Below, piece by piece: positions 23,471-35,200 of a DNA stretch of 64,000 nt (position 1 is the stretch's first letter; every line of letters starts with the position of its first letter). The stretch lies in assembly GCA_035582835.1 (NCBI GenBank), contig JAYKAV010003044.1:3833179-3897178 (forward strand). The letters run 5' to 3'. A model generated the notes under the pieces. That model was not told the DNA's origin. It made no database searches and was given only the letters and a program-made list of their open reading frames with translations. The position numbers were made by a program, and so were the translations under genes. Source of the stretch: Phoebastria nigripes (taxonomy: Eukaryota; Chordata; Aves; Procellariiformes; Diomedeidae).

Positions 23471-24340
23471 GAGCTGGCCCACAGACCCTGCTGCAGGGAC
23501 CCATGGTTTATTATCCCGAGACAGAAAACCCTGGGAAGCAGCACTTCATGCTCTAAGCCCACACCAGAATCACCCCTGACGCATCCCTCGGCGAGGGGAA
23601 CGAGCTATGAGGATACAAAGCTGAACGGGAGAGGGTGTTACCTGCCGCCCACAAGACGATGTTCACCAGCGGCTTTGTCACCTCGCTAGAGAGAGATGGG
23701 TGAATCCATGCCCTAAGCAATTTCCCTGTCCCAAGTGCCAATCCCCACAACCAGGGTAGCGTGAGGGACCCCAGGCCCAGCTGGGGTATACTCCCAGGAG
23801 GAGACCCTTACTGTAGGGCCATGCTTCCCCCCCATTTCCTTCTCCAGCCTGTGCAAGACAAAGGACCCAGTCTTTGCTAGACATAAACTAACTGTAACAG
23901 CCACCCCCAGGGACAGGGTGGAAGAGGGATTCGAATGTCAAAGGAGGAGTAGGCACCCGCATTATTTTTGGTGAGACGAGCATAATTGAGAGCCTGCAAA
24001 TCTCCTGTATTCCTTGGGCTCCTTTCTCAAGTCCCTTTAGCATGCTGTATCCCCTCTCCCCCCCGCAACACCAGCAGAGCTCAGATCGCAGTCTCCAGGG
24101 CTAAGACAATAGCTGCTTATGTTCTAAACTAGCGCTGCTTTCTGGGAAGAGAGCCAGGCCTGGCAGCTCTCAGCAGCAGGGAATAAAAGACGTGTTTGTG
24201 CTACGGAGCCCCTCTGCACCCGTGGGGCACCCTCAAAGGGAGGCAAGGCATCAGCCTGCTGGGGATCTGAAACAGAAATGCAGACAGATGCCCTGGGCTT
24301 AGTGAGAGGAGAGTGAGAAAGACCACAGGACCAAGATAGA

Positions 24341-24388
24341 AGCAAGTGCCTTGTTCAAGGAAATGAGCTGTGCAACCAGCAGCAAGCA
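24341..24388 (+). repeat. Possible MIR-type fragment
   Basis: AAGTGCCTTGTTCAAGGAAA followed by AGCTGTGCAACCAGCAGC is similar to the MIR core with its CACAGCTAGT continuation, but more decayed. Confidence 0.35.
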
Positions 24389-25119
24389 AAGCCCTGGGGC
24401 ACAGGCAGATGCATAGCATCCCCCCTCCAAGAGCTGAGAGCGCCAAGGCTGCAGCGCATCAGGCTGCTGAAATCAGTGGGAATTGAGGATGCTCTCAACA
24501 CTGGGATCACTTGAAGCAGGAGGCAGGGTCACGGCAGAGCACGGGCACAGTCCCCACCAAGAGCAAGCTGCATGTCAGCAGGGCCCATCTGAGCATGAAC
24601 AACAGGGATCCCCGCTGCAGTGGAGCTGCCTCCACCCCACAGTGGGGAGTGGACTCAGGAGGCAGGCAGCCCTGTGTTTTGCCAGTCGTTTCTTCATGCT
24701 CGCTGCTGCCAAGCCTGAGCACACAGTCCCAGGGGATCTCCTTCTCTGCAGCACGGCACTCTGAACGCCTGTACCGCGGGCTGGATAACAAGAGGTGCCC
24801 TTTGCTCCCTCTAGAAGTCCCTGCAGCCAGGGACAGGCAGGCTGGCACCCCGAGACCAGCCGTCCCGCCTGCTGCTAACAGAGGCATCGCACGGAACCGG
24901 TGAGGCTAAAAGCACACGGGGCCTTCCCACGCAGGCAATTTTCTGGGTTGAGCAGCAAGTGCAGCAGTCAGCCTGCAACCCCATCAGCTGCCCAGTATGG
25001 ATACTGCCCCCGCATCCTTGACAACACAGCCTTTTGCCCCACTGGGCTCTTTTGGTACCTCTACAATGCCCCAGGCAGTACATAAGTCATTTCCCAATAT
25101 CCTTCCTCCTCAGCTTTGC

Positions 25120-25390
25120 TGTCAGATGCAATAACCAACATCAGTGTCTTTAAAATGTCCATGTTTCACTGCAGTGGAACAAAATGCAAATCAATTAATC
25201 TAAAAAAGAGAAAAAAAGAAAAAAAAAAATCAAACTGGCCTTTTCTTTTTATGAAGCTTTAAAGTTGCTTTTCGACTGTCCTGAATAATTAAAGTTAACA
25301 TGAAAATTTAAAGTCTTTCAAGATTTCATTAAAATTCATTCTCTTTCCCTGTGGAGAATTGTCATTGCCAGAGTCCCATGTAGGGCAGAC
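25120..25390. promoter_or_regulatory. Strong candidate enhancer with consensus octamer site
   Basis: A perfect POU octamer ATGCAAAT (25184-25191) overlaps a homeodomain-type stretch TCAATTAATC (25191-25200). An A-rich run follows, then AATAATTAAAGTTAACATG and TTCATTAAAATTCATT. The AT-rich block stretches over 250 bp. POU plus homeodomain sites fit a neural enhancer of a neuronally expressed gene; this is inference from motifs. Confidence 0.42.
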
Positions 25391-26249
25391 AGCACAAGCA
25401 GCTGCCTCCGTTCACAGCATTTAACTCCGTTCTCTCTGGCTAAAGAAAATTCCCTCTTAATTGTTTAATGGAGACCCTGAAATAACATCCTTCACTGCTC
25501 CCCGTCATCAGCCTACTAATCCCACTCCCACCTGATTCCAGCACAAATCCTGCATTTCCCCTACCTCCTTCAACCTATTTAAGCTCCACCATTTCCCTAC
25601 CACTCCTCCTGTCCCAGCAGCCCAGAGCAGGAGCACAGCACGATAACGGGCTCCTGCACTGAGCCAGCAAGGCAGCCCCCTTAACCCCTTCCCCACACTA
25701 GTTAGGTGGTTTCCTCCCTCCCCAGCTATTTCTGCATCGCATATTCACCGGTGGGCACAGCACTTCATAGATGAATGAGATCTTGCATCTCCCAGCAGGA
25801 GGGATCCAAATAAACCCTCCAGTGTAAGCCAGCCTCTAGCAGAGAGCAGGAGGCAGACACGTGCCTCAAGGGCAGCACTACTACCATGGTCCTTTCCAGG
25901 ATGGCCGATGCTGGTGGCCACGGTCCTCAGCACGCTGCGCTCCGGGAAGCCGTGGCTCTGGCAGGAAGACATGACTGCAGCACTGCGGGAGCACCCAAGC
26001 AAAGCTGGCCCCCGGAGCAGCAGGCAGAGGAGCACAGCTTGGTGTGGCCACGGCAGAGAGGGGGATTTGCGGGGCACTACAAAGGGGGTCCTGCACCCGG
26101 CAAGCGCTCCATTCCCGGAGTGGCAGTGAGGGGCTTGGCCCGCTCCCGCTGCTACCCTCAGCAGGCAGCTGCCCACCTCCTTCCTAACAGCGAACTGCCA
26201 CGTCCAATTAAGTTTCTCATGAAGAGAGCGACCCTCACCCAGGAAACCT

Positions 26250-26660
26250 AAGACAAATGGCAATGTTTTTAGAAATCTGTATTTTTAAAATTGCAAGACT
26301 CCAGGTTGTCTTTAAAGGGCCAAAATGTGCATCTGCAATGCAGGAGGTGTGGCCCTTGGTTAGGCCATCAGATAAACTAAACACACACAAGGAAAACAGC
26401 AGAGACCAGAAAAAAAAGTTAAAGGCTAGATCTGGTCTTAGTGCTCTTAAAGCGATGCTGAGGCTATCAAACCCTATTGGGCTTTTTTGTGAGAGCTGCT
26501 TAGCAGCACCCTCGGCAGCTGCCGGCCGCTCCCAGGCCACTGCTCGGCTCCAGAGGCTGCGCAGAGGGTCAGGTTTCCTATTAAATCGCAGCACCAGACT
26601 GGAGGCACTGCTACCAATTAAGTGTTATAACCTTCAGCGAAGCTCTCCCAATTTACCCCA
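26250..26660. promoter_or_regulatory. Candidate conserved non-coding element
   Basis: This low-GC block contains ATTTTTAAAATTGC, GTCTTTAAAGGG, CCATCAGATAAAC and GCTATCAAACCC, and ends in a short GC-rich patch (GCAGCTGCCGGCCGC). Its composition contrasts with the flanks. No open frame of note crosses it apart from a 138-codon chance frame. Confidence 0.28.
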
Positions 26661-27916
26661 CTTGACCAACTGACCCTGAAGATTTTGAACAGCCTCTATA
26701 AATCCTATTGATCTTTACTGAAGTCAAACCCATGTGGGTTTTGTTTCCAGAAGGGAAGTTATCAGGGAGCGAGAATGTTGTACTTGCACTGACCATTAAC
26801 CTTACACTTTCCTTTTAAGCATAAGCTGACCCTTTTCTCCTCTTGGTAAAGGAATAAACTGGCACTTCAGAACAGATGTATGCTCCAAAAAGCTCCCAGC
26901 AGCAATACCACCACTGAGCGTTCACTTCTCCACGTGCTCCTTCTTGTGTAACCCTTATGGGGAAAACCACTGCCCCTCCAGGTGCAAGGAGAGCCAGGGC
27001 AGAGGCTGCCTTTGCTCTCGGGACTCTCTTCTCACAGTACATTCCCTATTCCAAGAGGATGTAGTGAGGACCAAACTATAGCCGTCGTGCCCAGCAGTTA
27101 GTGCCAAGGACTACAGCATGAGTCCAGACTCAGGAGACCAGGCAAAAGACAAAACAAGGCAAGGACGCAGCACTCCCCAGGGCTTTTCCTCCCTGATCCA
27201 CCAAGACAAGGCAAGTCCAGCACACAAGCAATTGGGAGGAGAGCACCCAAGCAGGACATCTCCCACTACCATGAGATCTTCTGGACCAGAAGTGGCAAAT
27301 CATGAAAGATTTATAGTCCTTTCCAGGTTCATGATGTATTTAAGGGTGCAGCAAAATCCAAGAGACAGATGCCAGGATGCAGAACAGTCTCTAGCTGCAA
27401 AATGCTGTAAGCAAACATTTTGCTTTGCTATTATAAGGGATCATTAGCACAAAAGGCAACAGCATGGCACAAAAGCCCACAGCCAGGTAAAGCAGGATTA
27501 GAGAGGCAGCAGCTAGTCACTCCAAGCAAACAAGTTTTGGGCCAGCAACAGAGGCCAGCAGAGCTGGCAGCGAGGTTCAGTGAAGGACTTGTAGCTGCCC
27601 ACTCCAGAGCCTTAGGGGTAAAACAAGGCAAAAACAAAATAAACCTCATAAAAAACTGCCTCCCCCCTACTTCTCTAAGCCACCACACTGCCGGTAGTAC
27701 AAAGCAAAAGCCTGACAGTATCCGACAGTGCTAGCTCCCTTTTGCTTCAGAGTCCTGCAACTCTCGACATTTCCTCTTGCTTGCCCCTAACATGCTCTTC
27801 TGCAGAACTCAAAAGGCTCTACATCATTTCTGCCTGCAGGAGGGCCAGGAAGACAAGCTGGGGTCTCTTCTGGGATCCTGGAGCATTAGTGGTCCTAGCA
27901 GGAAGCTGAGAAGGCC

Positions 27917-27920
<4 letters not shown>

Positions 27921-27948
<28 letters not shown>
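27921..27948 (+). repeat. Homopolymer run of 28 T
   Basis: 28 consecutive T bases. In transcript direction this is an A28 tract in intron RNA. It could be a slipped homopolymer or the remnant tail of a minus-strand retroposed sequence; nothing recognisable adjoins it. Confidence 0.97.
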
Positions 27949-27952
<4 letters not shown>

Positions 27953-30900
27953 AGAAGATTTAAAACTGAACAGAGAAGAAAGGTTCAATCCATCCCCAAA
28001 GGATGTCTGGTGTGGGTCCCAGTCACGCTGTGGGAATGTGGGAGCATCAAGAGAAGCCAGCCCTGTCACCTTTCCTAGGATGGAAAGCATTACTACCAAC
28101 TCTGGCTGCTGGTACAGAGATGCAGGAGAAAGACAGCCCCCACTTTAAAGCGTTCCAGGTATCCTTATCTCCATCTTCACGATCCCTCCCCCGCCACTGA
28201 TGCCTAGTCAACCAGTTGATGCTCAGACACAGCCCATCCCACTTCTGCAAAATGGAAGTTTCATTCACACTCCTCTAACAACAAGGAGAAAAGGGCAGAG
28301 TTGGTTTCTTTTGTGGCAGTGAGCAAATGGGACAAGCTCCTACCCCCTCTCCCCGTGTGCTCTGCTCACCCCTGCCACCTGCATGGGAGAGCTCCCTCCA
28401 GGCACCCACACACACTCACTGCTGGCTGGGCTAGCGACTGCCCAGGCACAGGCTGATCCAAGTAATCAGCCTCCCACGCACACGTACTCTGCTCCCTTGA
28501 AGCCGTAAGTTCCCATCACGCAAGGCGTCCTTGTGTGTCAAGACCAAATGCGTCCCAGCCTCCCCTGCCCCACTTTCAGTCCAAGAAAGGAGATAAATAC
28601 TGTTCTTACCTAGTAATGAATAATCCAGAATCCACGTGGGAGAGGACAGCACATGCAAAAAAACAGAGCAAAAACAGTTGGTCAGACCAGAGTAAACTCT
28701 GCCCACAGACTTGCCAAGCAGAGCNGCTCTGCCCCACTCCTCCTGGGCAGTGCAGGCTGGATCCGCTGGCCATGGAGAAAAGCTCGCCAGAGTCGGGGCA
28801 AGGGAGGGGTTGTGCTCAGCCAGCCCCCGGGTCTGACTCCTCACCTTCTGCACGAGAGGTTCCCCACCCCACTCTCGGTCACCCCCAGAAGCCTGCAGCC
28901 CCCCAAGAGCAGTCAACTGCTCAGCAGACCTGCAAAGCATCATCCCTCACCCACCCCGACACCCAGCCAGAGAAATGGTGTGGATCAAAGCCCCATGAAG
29001 AACAGCCTGGATAAAAGCAAGGGAGAAACCCTGACCCCTGCAGATCTGCAGGGACTCCAGCAGAAGGCAGATAAGCACAGAGGACAGCGGAGTCCCTGGT
29101 TCCTGCCACGCTGCTAACAAGCGGGCTCAGGGGGCAGGCCTGACCCCCACAGAAGGAGGCTGTGCAGCATCCCGACAGCAGCCTAGCCGCACCTCCTCTT
29201 CCACGTGCTACAACAGAAGTTAACCCAGTAAGAGAGAAAGCAGACAAAGTGGCTGAAGAGTTTGATGCACTTGCCTTTCCCCAGGAAGGGGAGATGCCTA
29301 AGCAGTGCTTGAGCCAACCAGACAAGGAAGGAGGTGCCCACTAAAACCCACGCAAAGAATGTATTTGGTGACAGGGAAGAGGCACGGTGGTGTGGAGCAC
29401 AGCTGGGTAACATCAGTTAGTGCAGTGTGAAATGGGTCACACACCTCAAGGGAAAAGGATCCATCCGCTAAAGAAACATCTGAGTGGCATCTATCAGGAG
29501 CCCTGCCAGGATGGAGGGGGTATTGCCAAGGGCACAGCCCAGGACACGGAATAGTCAAAGGATGCACACACAGTGAGGATAGGGAAGAACAAAGCAGCAA
29601 CCAAGTTTATTTCTCTTCTGGCAACTCCCCTCACGCTAGGTTTCCACAAAGCCTCAGACCTCTCTGTGCCGAAGGCATGCACTCTGCAGTGTAGCAGCCA
29701 GGGTATCACACAGGATCTTGGCAGAAAGAAAAGAGACAGAGGCAAGCAAGTGAGCAGACTCTCCTGCCCCGGAGTTCCCAGGTCCATCTGTCTCACATCA
29801 CCACGTGCACCAGACACCTAGCTCCTACGGCAGAGGCTACCAGGATCTCCAAAGGCTGTTGCTGGCAATTCCATTATCACCTCTTCCTCTACAACCTCCC
29901 CACAATGTCTGTTCCATACAACACAGTGAGACCCCTTTTCTCCTCTGCTGCAAGGGATATACCTGATATGCTCCGTGGGAAACGCACAACTATTACAAGA
30001 ATCTTATTCTGCAGTCCCCTCCAAGGACTGGGATCAGGTGGGCAAAGCTCAGGAGACTTGAGGGAGCCAATGAACCACAATCAGCCGGAGGAGCTGAAAG
30101 CAAGAAACTACTGCTGGCCCGTGCTGCATCAGTCTCATTTCCTAATAGCAGGTTTTAATCTCCTAATTGGGCTGCAAGCAATGCTCCCAACACAGGGACA
30201 GGGGTATGCAGCTGAAGTCACCTGCGTGGCTCAGAAAAAGCTGGGCAAGGAGCCAGGGCTGGAAAAGCCCCAAAACCTCCACCAGCACTCAGGACAACCC
30301 AGCCCTCTCTCTCACCCTCCCCTGGAGACAGAGGGATATTGTTCTGCTTAAATCAGGGGAGAAACCATGGGACAACAGGGACTCACCTGAGGCGACCTAA
30401 GGATGTAAATGGCAGGCACGAGAAAGGTGTGCTCCCGATTGAAGAGGGCAGCTTGCTGCAGATATGCAATACCCCCTCCCCACCCAGTGCTGGCATATAA
30501 AGCAACAGGAATACAGTTCTCGTCTTAACTGCGCAGAAAAGTGACAATGGAGGAGGACTTGGGCCTGCACTTGCTGATCCTGCCCCAGCCCTGATAAAGT
30601 AGTTACGAACCCTGATAAGTCCCCTTGCTATCTCTTTCAGGTGACCACTTATTTGTCCACTCCTCCCATAAAGATGCGGCATGTCCCTACTTTGCTTGGC
30701 TGCAAAGATGCCTGCAGACAGGCAGCTCGCCCTCCCCGCAGAAGGAGGACAGACCCAGATTAACTGTCCTTTGGAGAAAGGCAAGACCTAGGGCCCCAAA
30801 CAGCTCAGGAAGCAAGACACCAGTAGACGCTCCCCTGTGTTTAACCGAGGGGCCAAGCCGGGGTGGCCCGGCTGTTCTCTCCTTACAGCTCCGACTGCCC

Positions 30901-31929
30901 AGGCATGGAGCCCGGAACACTGTGCCACAGCGGGGAGCTGGCTGGTGCTGTGTCCCAGCTGCAGGACAGTGCTCTGCCCCAGGGACCAGCCCACCCACTC
31001 ATCCAGTTGGTCCCTCTGGGCTATGGTGCAGCATAAAGATGCTCTAGATCAGGAGCCATGTCCCATCCTACCAGTGGGCATGCCCTTGGGACTGGGTCGA
31101 TCTCATTCCATTTTAATGTAAGGTCCTAAGCTGAGGGTGTCATTCTTTCAGCTTCCCTCCTCGGCGAACAAGGAGATACTCCTTCAAGAGGGTGCCGAGA
31201 CTGAAATGCAGATTTAGAGGTGTTCCAAAATTCCCTTAAGATAAGCATGGTGGACAGTACAGACTCAGAGAGCAGGTAGAAATGACACCAACGTAAACCG
31301 CCTGGAAGGTGTTNGGGAGCAGCAGACCAGGGGAAAGCGGAGTCACATACCCATAGCACATACCCTGGCTCCCATAGCAAGGGAGCGGGCATCTCTCCCA
31401 AAGCGGTAAGGCCAAAAGGGCAGCGAGAGCCCAGCAGAGCCGGGGAACAGCAGCAAACAGCTGCTGCCAATGCTCCAGCCAGCAAGGGTTGCCAAGGCTG
31501 CTGGGCTCTGTATATGCAGCAACAACCTTTGAAGTCAGGGCAGAGGAATGTGCCCTGCTTCTCTCCGCCAAGGCAGGACAGGAGAGACCATGCTGCCGCA
31601 GACACCTCTCTGCTCTTCACCTGCCGCCTAGCCTGGGACCATCCCCACGGTACACAGGAGCCNGGTTCCACACTCCATCGTGCCTTTAGGCAGTGAGCCA
31701 CAGCAGGCCAGAAGGAGCAAGCTGTGACCATAGAGCATCTTGCCCCCTAAGCACTTGCTTCCCAGGAGTTCGGTGCTTGGGAGCCAGAGGACAGTGCCCA
31801 CCAGCCTGGCCGGGTCACGCTGCTTGCCGCATTACACCAGGTGATGGCTCTCCCCTCTCCAGCCCCACGACTTTGCCGTCTTTAAGCTGCTCTGACAGCC
31901 CCTTCTCTGGGGGAGGGAGCCTGCTGCAC

Positions 31930-32230
31930 ACATCCTTTATTGATGGAGGCCATGGGCTCCTTCTGAACAAATTCCAACAAATTTTGGGTGTTGATTCCCG
32001 CGTAGGCAGTTTTCTGCCTGTAAACAATTATTCCTGTATTTTGACACCCCCATAGCGTAGTCAGACCATCTGTCTGAACTGCAAGGCTGTTAACTGGTGT
32101 TAAACTGCCATTAGCTGCGGATGCAGAGCTAGCGCTAGGATTAGTTTGAAACAACCACCAAACCCCCAAAACGCACATACAAGTTAAGATGCAGTTGAAA
32201 TGAACCAGCAGAGCCAATTATCTGTCCCCT
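31930..32230. promoter_or_regulatory. Candidate conserved non-coding element
   Basis: It includes TCCTTTATTGATGGAGG, AACAAATTTTGGGTGTTGAT, GTAAACAATTATTCC (a forkhead-like GTAAACA joined to AATTATT) and GCCATTAGC. The block is distinctly AT-rich compared with its flanks. Confidence 0.33.
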
Positions 32231-35200
32231 ACGGCCATTAAGTGCCACACAGACCCCACATCCTCACCACACAGCTTCCACAGCCTGAACTGTGACTTTG
32301 CCCGTCCCATTGACCAAGACTCCCACAGAGCGAAGCCAATTGGTTCCCACCCCAACTTGGGAGCAGCACCCAGCACGACACCCAGATCTCCCACGTCGTA
32401 CAGAGGCGTGATTCCTGTAACAGGTCAGCGTCACAGTGGCCGGTTTCCAGCCCTGCTCCAGGGCAAAGAATGTAACACGTTAAGATGTAAGACATGCAAG
32501 ATTTACTGTGAAGGGAAAGCCTTTAATCTGAGGCAGGCTTCAAGCAAGTGCCAGCTCCTTTCAACTCTATCCTCATATACACTGCTAGAGGACCGGCTGT
32601 CGCTCAGGAGGAGCATGGCAGCGAGGGTAGTGCTTACAAGACATGGCGGTGCAGATTCCCAGCTCCACCAACTGCTGCGGGGCTGCTGATCATACAGGCT
32701 GGAGTCGGGAGGGTACATGTAAATACGCTCAGATGTAACGCTATCTCACATCCCATGCCATAGGCACCGTGACGCATGGAGAGGCAGGCATGCGCCATCA
32801 CGAGCTGCACATGGCAGAAGCAGCTTCACTGCGCCTGGCCCAAGGACTCTGGGCCACATGTTTGTGTGAACCATGACCACTTTATAAGCGATGCGCCACA
32901 CAGAGACAGCCTGTCTGGCACTGTAGGGAGCAGAGCCCCAGAGTCCCACCTCATGCAAGTCCCATTACGCCCCACATAATGGGGCGCAGAAGCCAGAGGG
33001 CTGGGAGGAGGAAGAGAAACTACCTCTGACAAGTCAGCGTTCCCTACCCAAAGCTCCGACCGTGCCCGAGGCCCCTCTGCAGGGTGCCCTCCTGCAGCAA
33101 GGGCAAGCCATGCACCCCTCCTGTTCAGGCAGAAATGGTGCAGGTCCCACTAACGCTGTGCACATGCCCGGTGCCCTTCCACAGCCACTGCGGCATCCTT
33201 CCTCCTCCCCCCAGTGCACGCTCCCAGCAGTGAGCTCCCAAACCTCCCCTTCCTGCACCTGGAGCTGCAAAAGGCAAGTGGGGTCTCCTACATAAAAGCC
33301 CCAGTAGCCTAACCCTTCGGCGCTGACCCCCTCTTTCCCTATGACAGGGGCCACCGCCTTGCCAGGCCAGAGGCAGCCGGACCCAGACCCCCAGGAGTCC
33401 TCTGCAGCAAGAGGTACTGCTCTGCACAGACTAACCCACAGCAGTGNGGGAAGCACCCATCCTCTGCAGCCGAGTCCTTGCAAATCTGCATGCGCAGGGT
33501 CAGAGTGCAGACCTCTGCGGTGGGGGAGGAAAAGCCCCTGCTGGAAAGCAGAGCAAAAGGCACAGAATACATGTGAAGGAGCCAGCCAGCCACCAGACTC
33601 TGCTAGGGAAACAGAAGCCCTGGAGCAGTATTTTCTCTTATTGTGACAGATGCAATGGCCAGAGGATCCCTAGGGGCTGGAAGCTCACTGGCCGGGTTCA
33701 CAGGGCAGGGGCTCCAACCCACTCTGCTGCTTCCCTTCATCCTCCGGCAGAAAGACACCAACCCGCTCGGGGGACCGATTTCCGGGGGCAGCACTTCACC
33801 AAAGAGTTCCCACGCTTTGGCTGGGCGGAGGGGGTGGGACGTGCAACATCCTCATTTTGGGGAAGAAGAAAGCACTAGGCACACACTCCTCTTTCTGCAG
33901 AAGCGGCGTAACACAGCACACACAGCCGCTGGCAGACAGGGAGCAGGCAGCTCCCTTTGGGCACGCAAGAGCCCAGTGTTCCCAGTGCTGCCACCAGCTG
34001 CCCCTGCCTAGTGTGATGCTCCCAGAGAGCGGGGCCAGGCTCTGCAGGAGCGAGAGAACGCTGGCATGCTTGCCAAGGTGACACCCTCCGACTCGGGCAC
34101 AGCCACGGCCCCACTGGGTGGGAGGGCAGGCAGCACAGCTGTAAACGGCAAGGCAGGAGGGGGGCATAAACACAGCCTCCTGCCTTCAGAGGAGTGGTCC
34201 AGCTGCCATCTTAAAGCATCTTTCTTTTTGTTTCCTCCACTCTTCTGGTCGCTCTCCTGTAGGTGGTGTTGTAAAAGCCCAGCCTGAAGCACAAAGGCAA
34301 TGCTCCACAGAAAATGAGCACGTGGGGAAGATGGGCTAAATCCAGATGGACCTGCAGTTCCTGCACTGGACTCTGCACCCACCATGCACATGGGTGGGCA
34401 TGATGTCAAGTTAAGATGAGTTCAGAGCAGCTACACTTAATGCATAAGGCAACACTGCACACCCTATACTCCCACTGGCAAGGCTGCTCCCAGAACTGTA
34501 CCCCTGAGCAGAGGATGCTTCCTGATTTTGTAAGGCTATACATAACCATCCATTCACCCTCGAGTCACAGCCAGCTTCTCCCACCAGTCCTGCCCCGCTC
34601 CTTTCTGCCTCCATGGCATTTAAACACAGATGCCACAAGCAGAGCTGTGCGACGGGACGTTGCTGAAAGCATCACTTGCAGCCTCAAGGGAGACAGGCTG
34701 CACTTCCACAAGGCCTTTGCAGAGTCTAGAAGAGACTCCCTTGGGCAAAGAAAGTGCAAGTCCAGCTGGCTAGGAGTCTAACTGAGAGCTGTCTGGGAGA
34801 AATTATCAGTCTAGAAAAACAATTCCAGCCTGGGTTTCTTTAGATTCCCTCCTGCTTCAGTGCCTGGGAACTGGGTCCCAGCCAGCAGCTTTGAGCTCAG
34901 CAGGCAAGGGTTCTCATGAGCCAGAAGAGCATGAAGTAGATCAGCTGGTGTCAGTAGGAAGCTTGGGACGAAGGCAGAGTTTAGGAGGAATTCGGCAGAT
35001 TTGTCCCCCTAGCTTGAATCCAAAGCAGAGATGCTCCCAGGCAACCAAAGTTTCATCCGCTAACAAATATCCGAGCTATTTCTATCTACCATCAGCTTCA
35101 CTTTCACCCACAAATGGAAGGGTCGTGTTCTGTCCAAACCAATTTGCCCATGCTGCTATGAAACCCCACGGAAAACAGACAGACTCCTAGTGCTTTACCC

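Larger units (their letters stand above)
16865..27920 (-). other. AGRN: AGRN long intron, microexon-proximal part
   Basis: This is part of the 39.4 kb intron between exon 2 and the microexon. It is the richest stretch for AT-rich regulatory candidates (17.7, 18.5, 22.0, 22.7, 25.1 and 26.3 kb) and carries several MIR-type fragments near 19.5-21.0 and 24.3 kb. No agrin or other exon is seen. Confidence 0.6.

Noticed and set aside
27095..27155. tRNA-SINE head (GACTCAGGAGACC)
   Set aside because: Only a short stretch fits and no core or tail follows.
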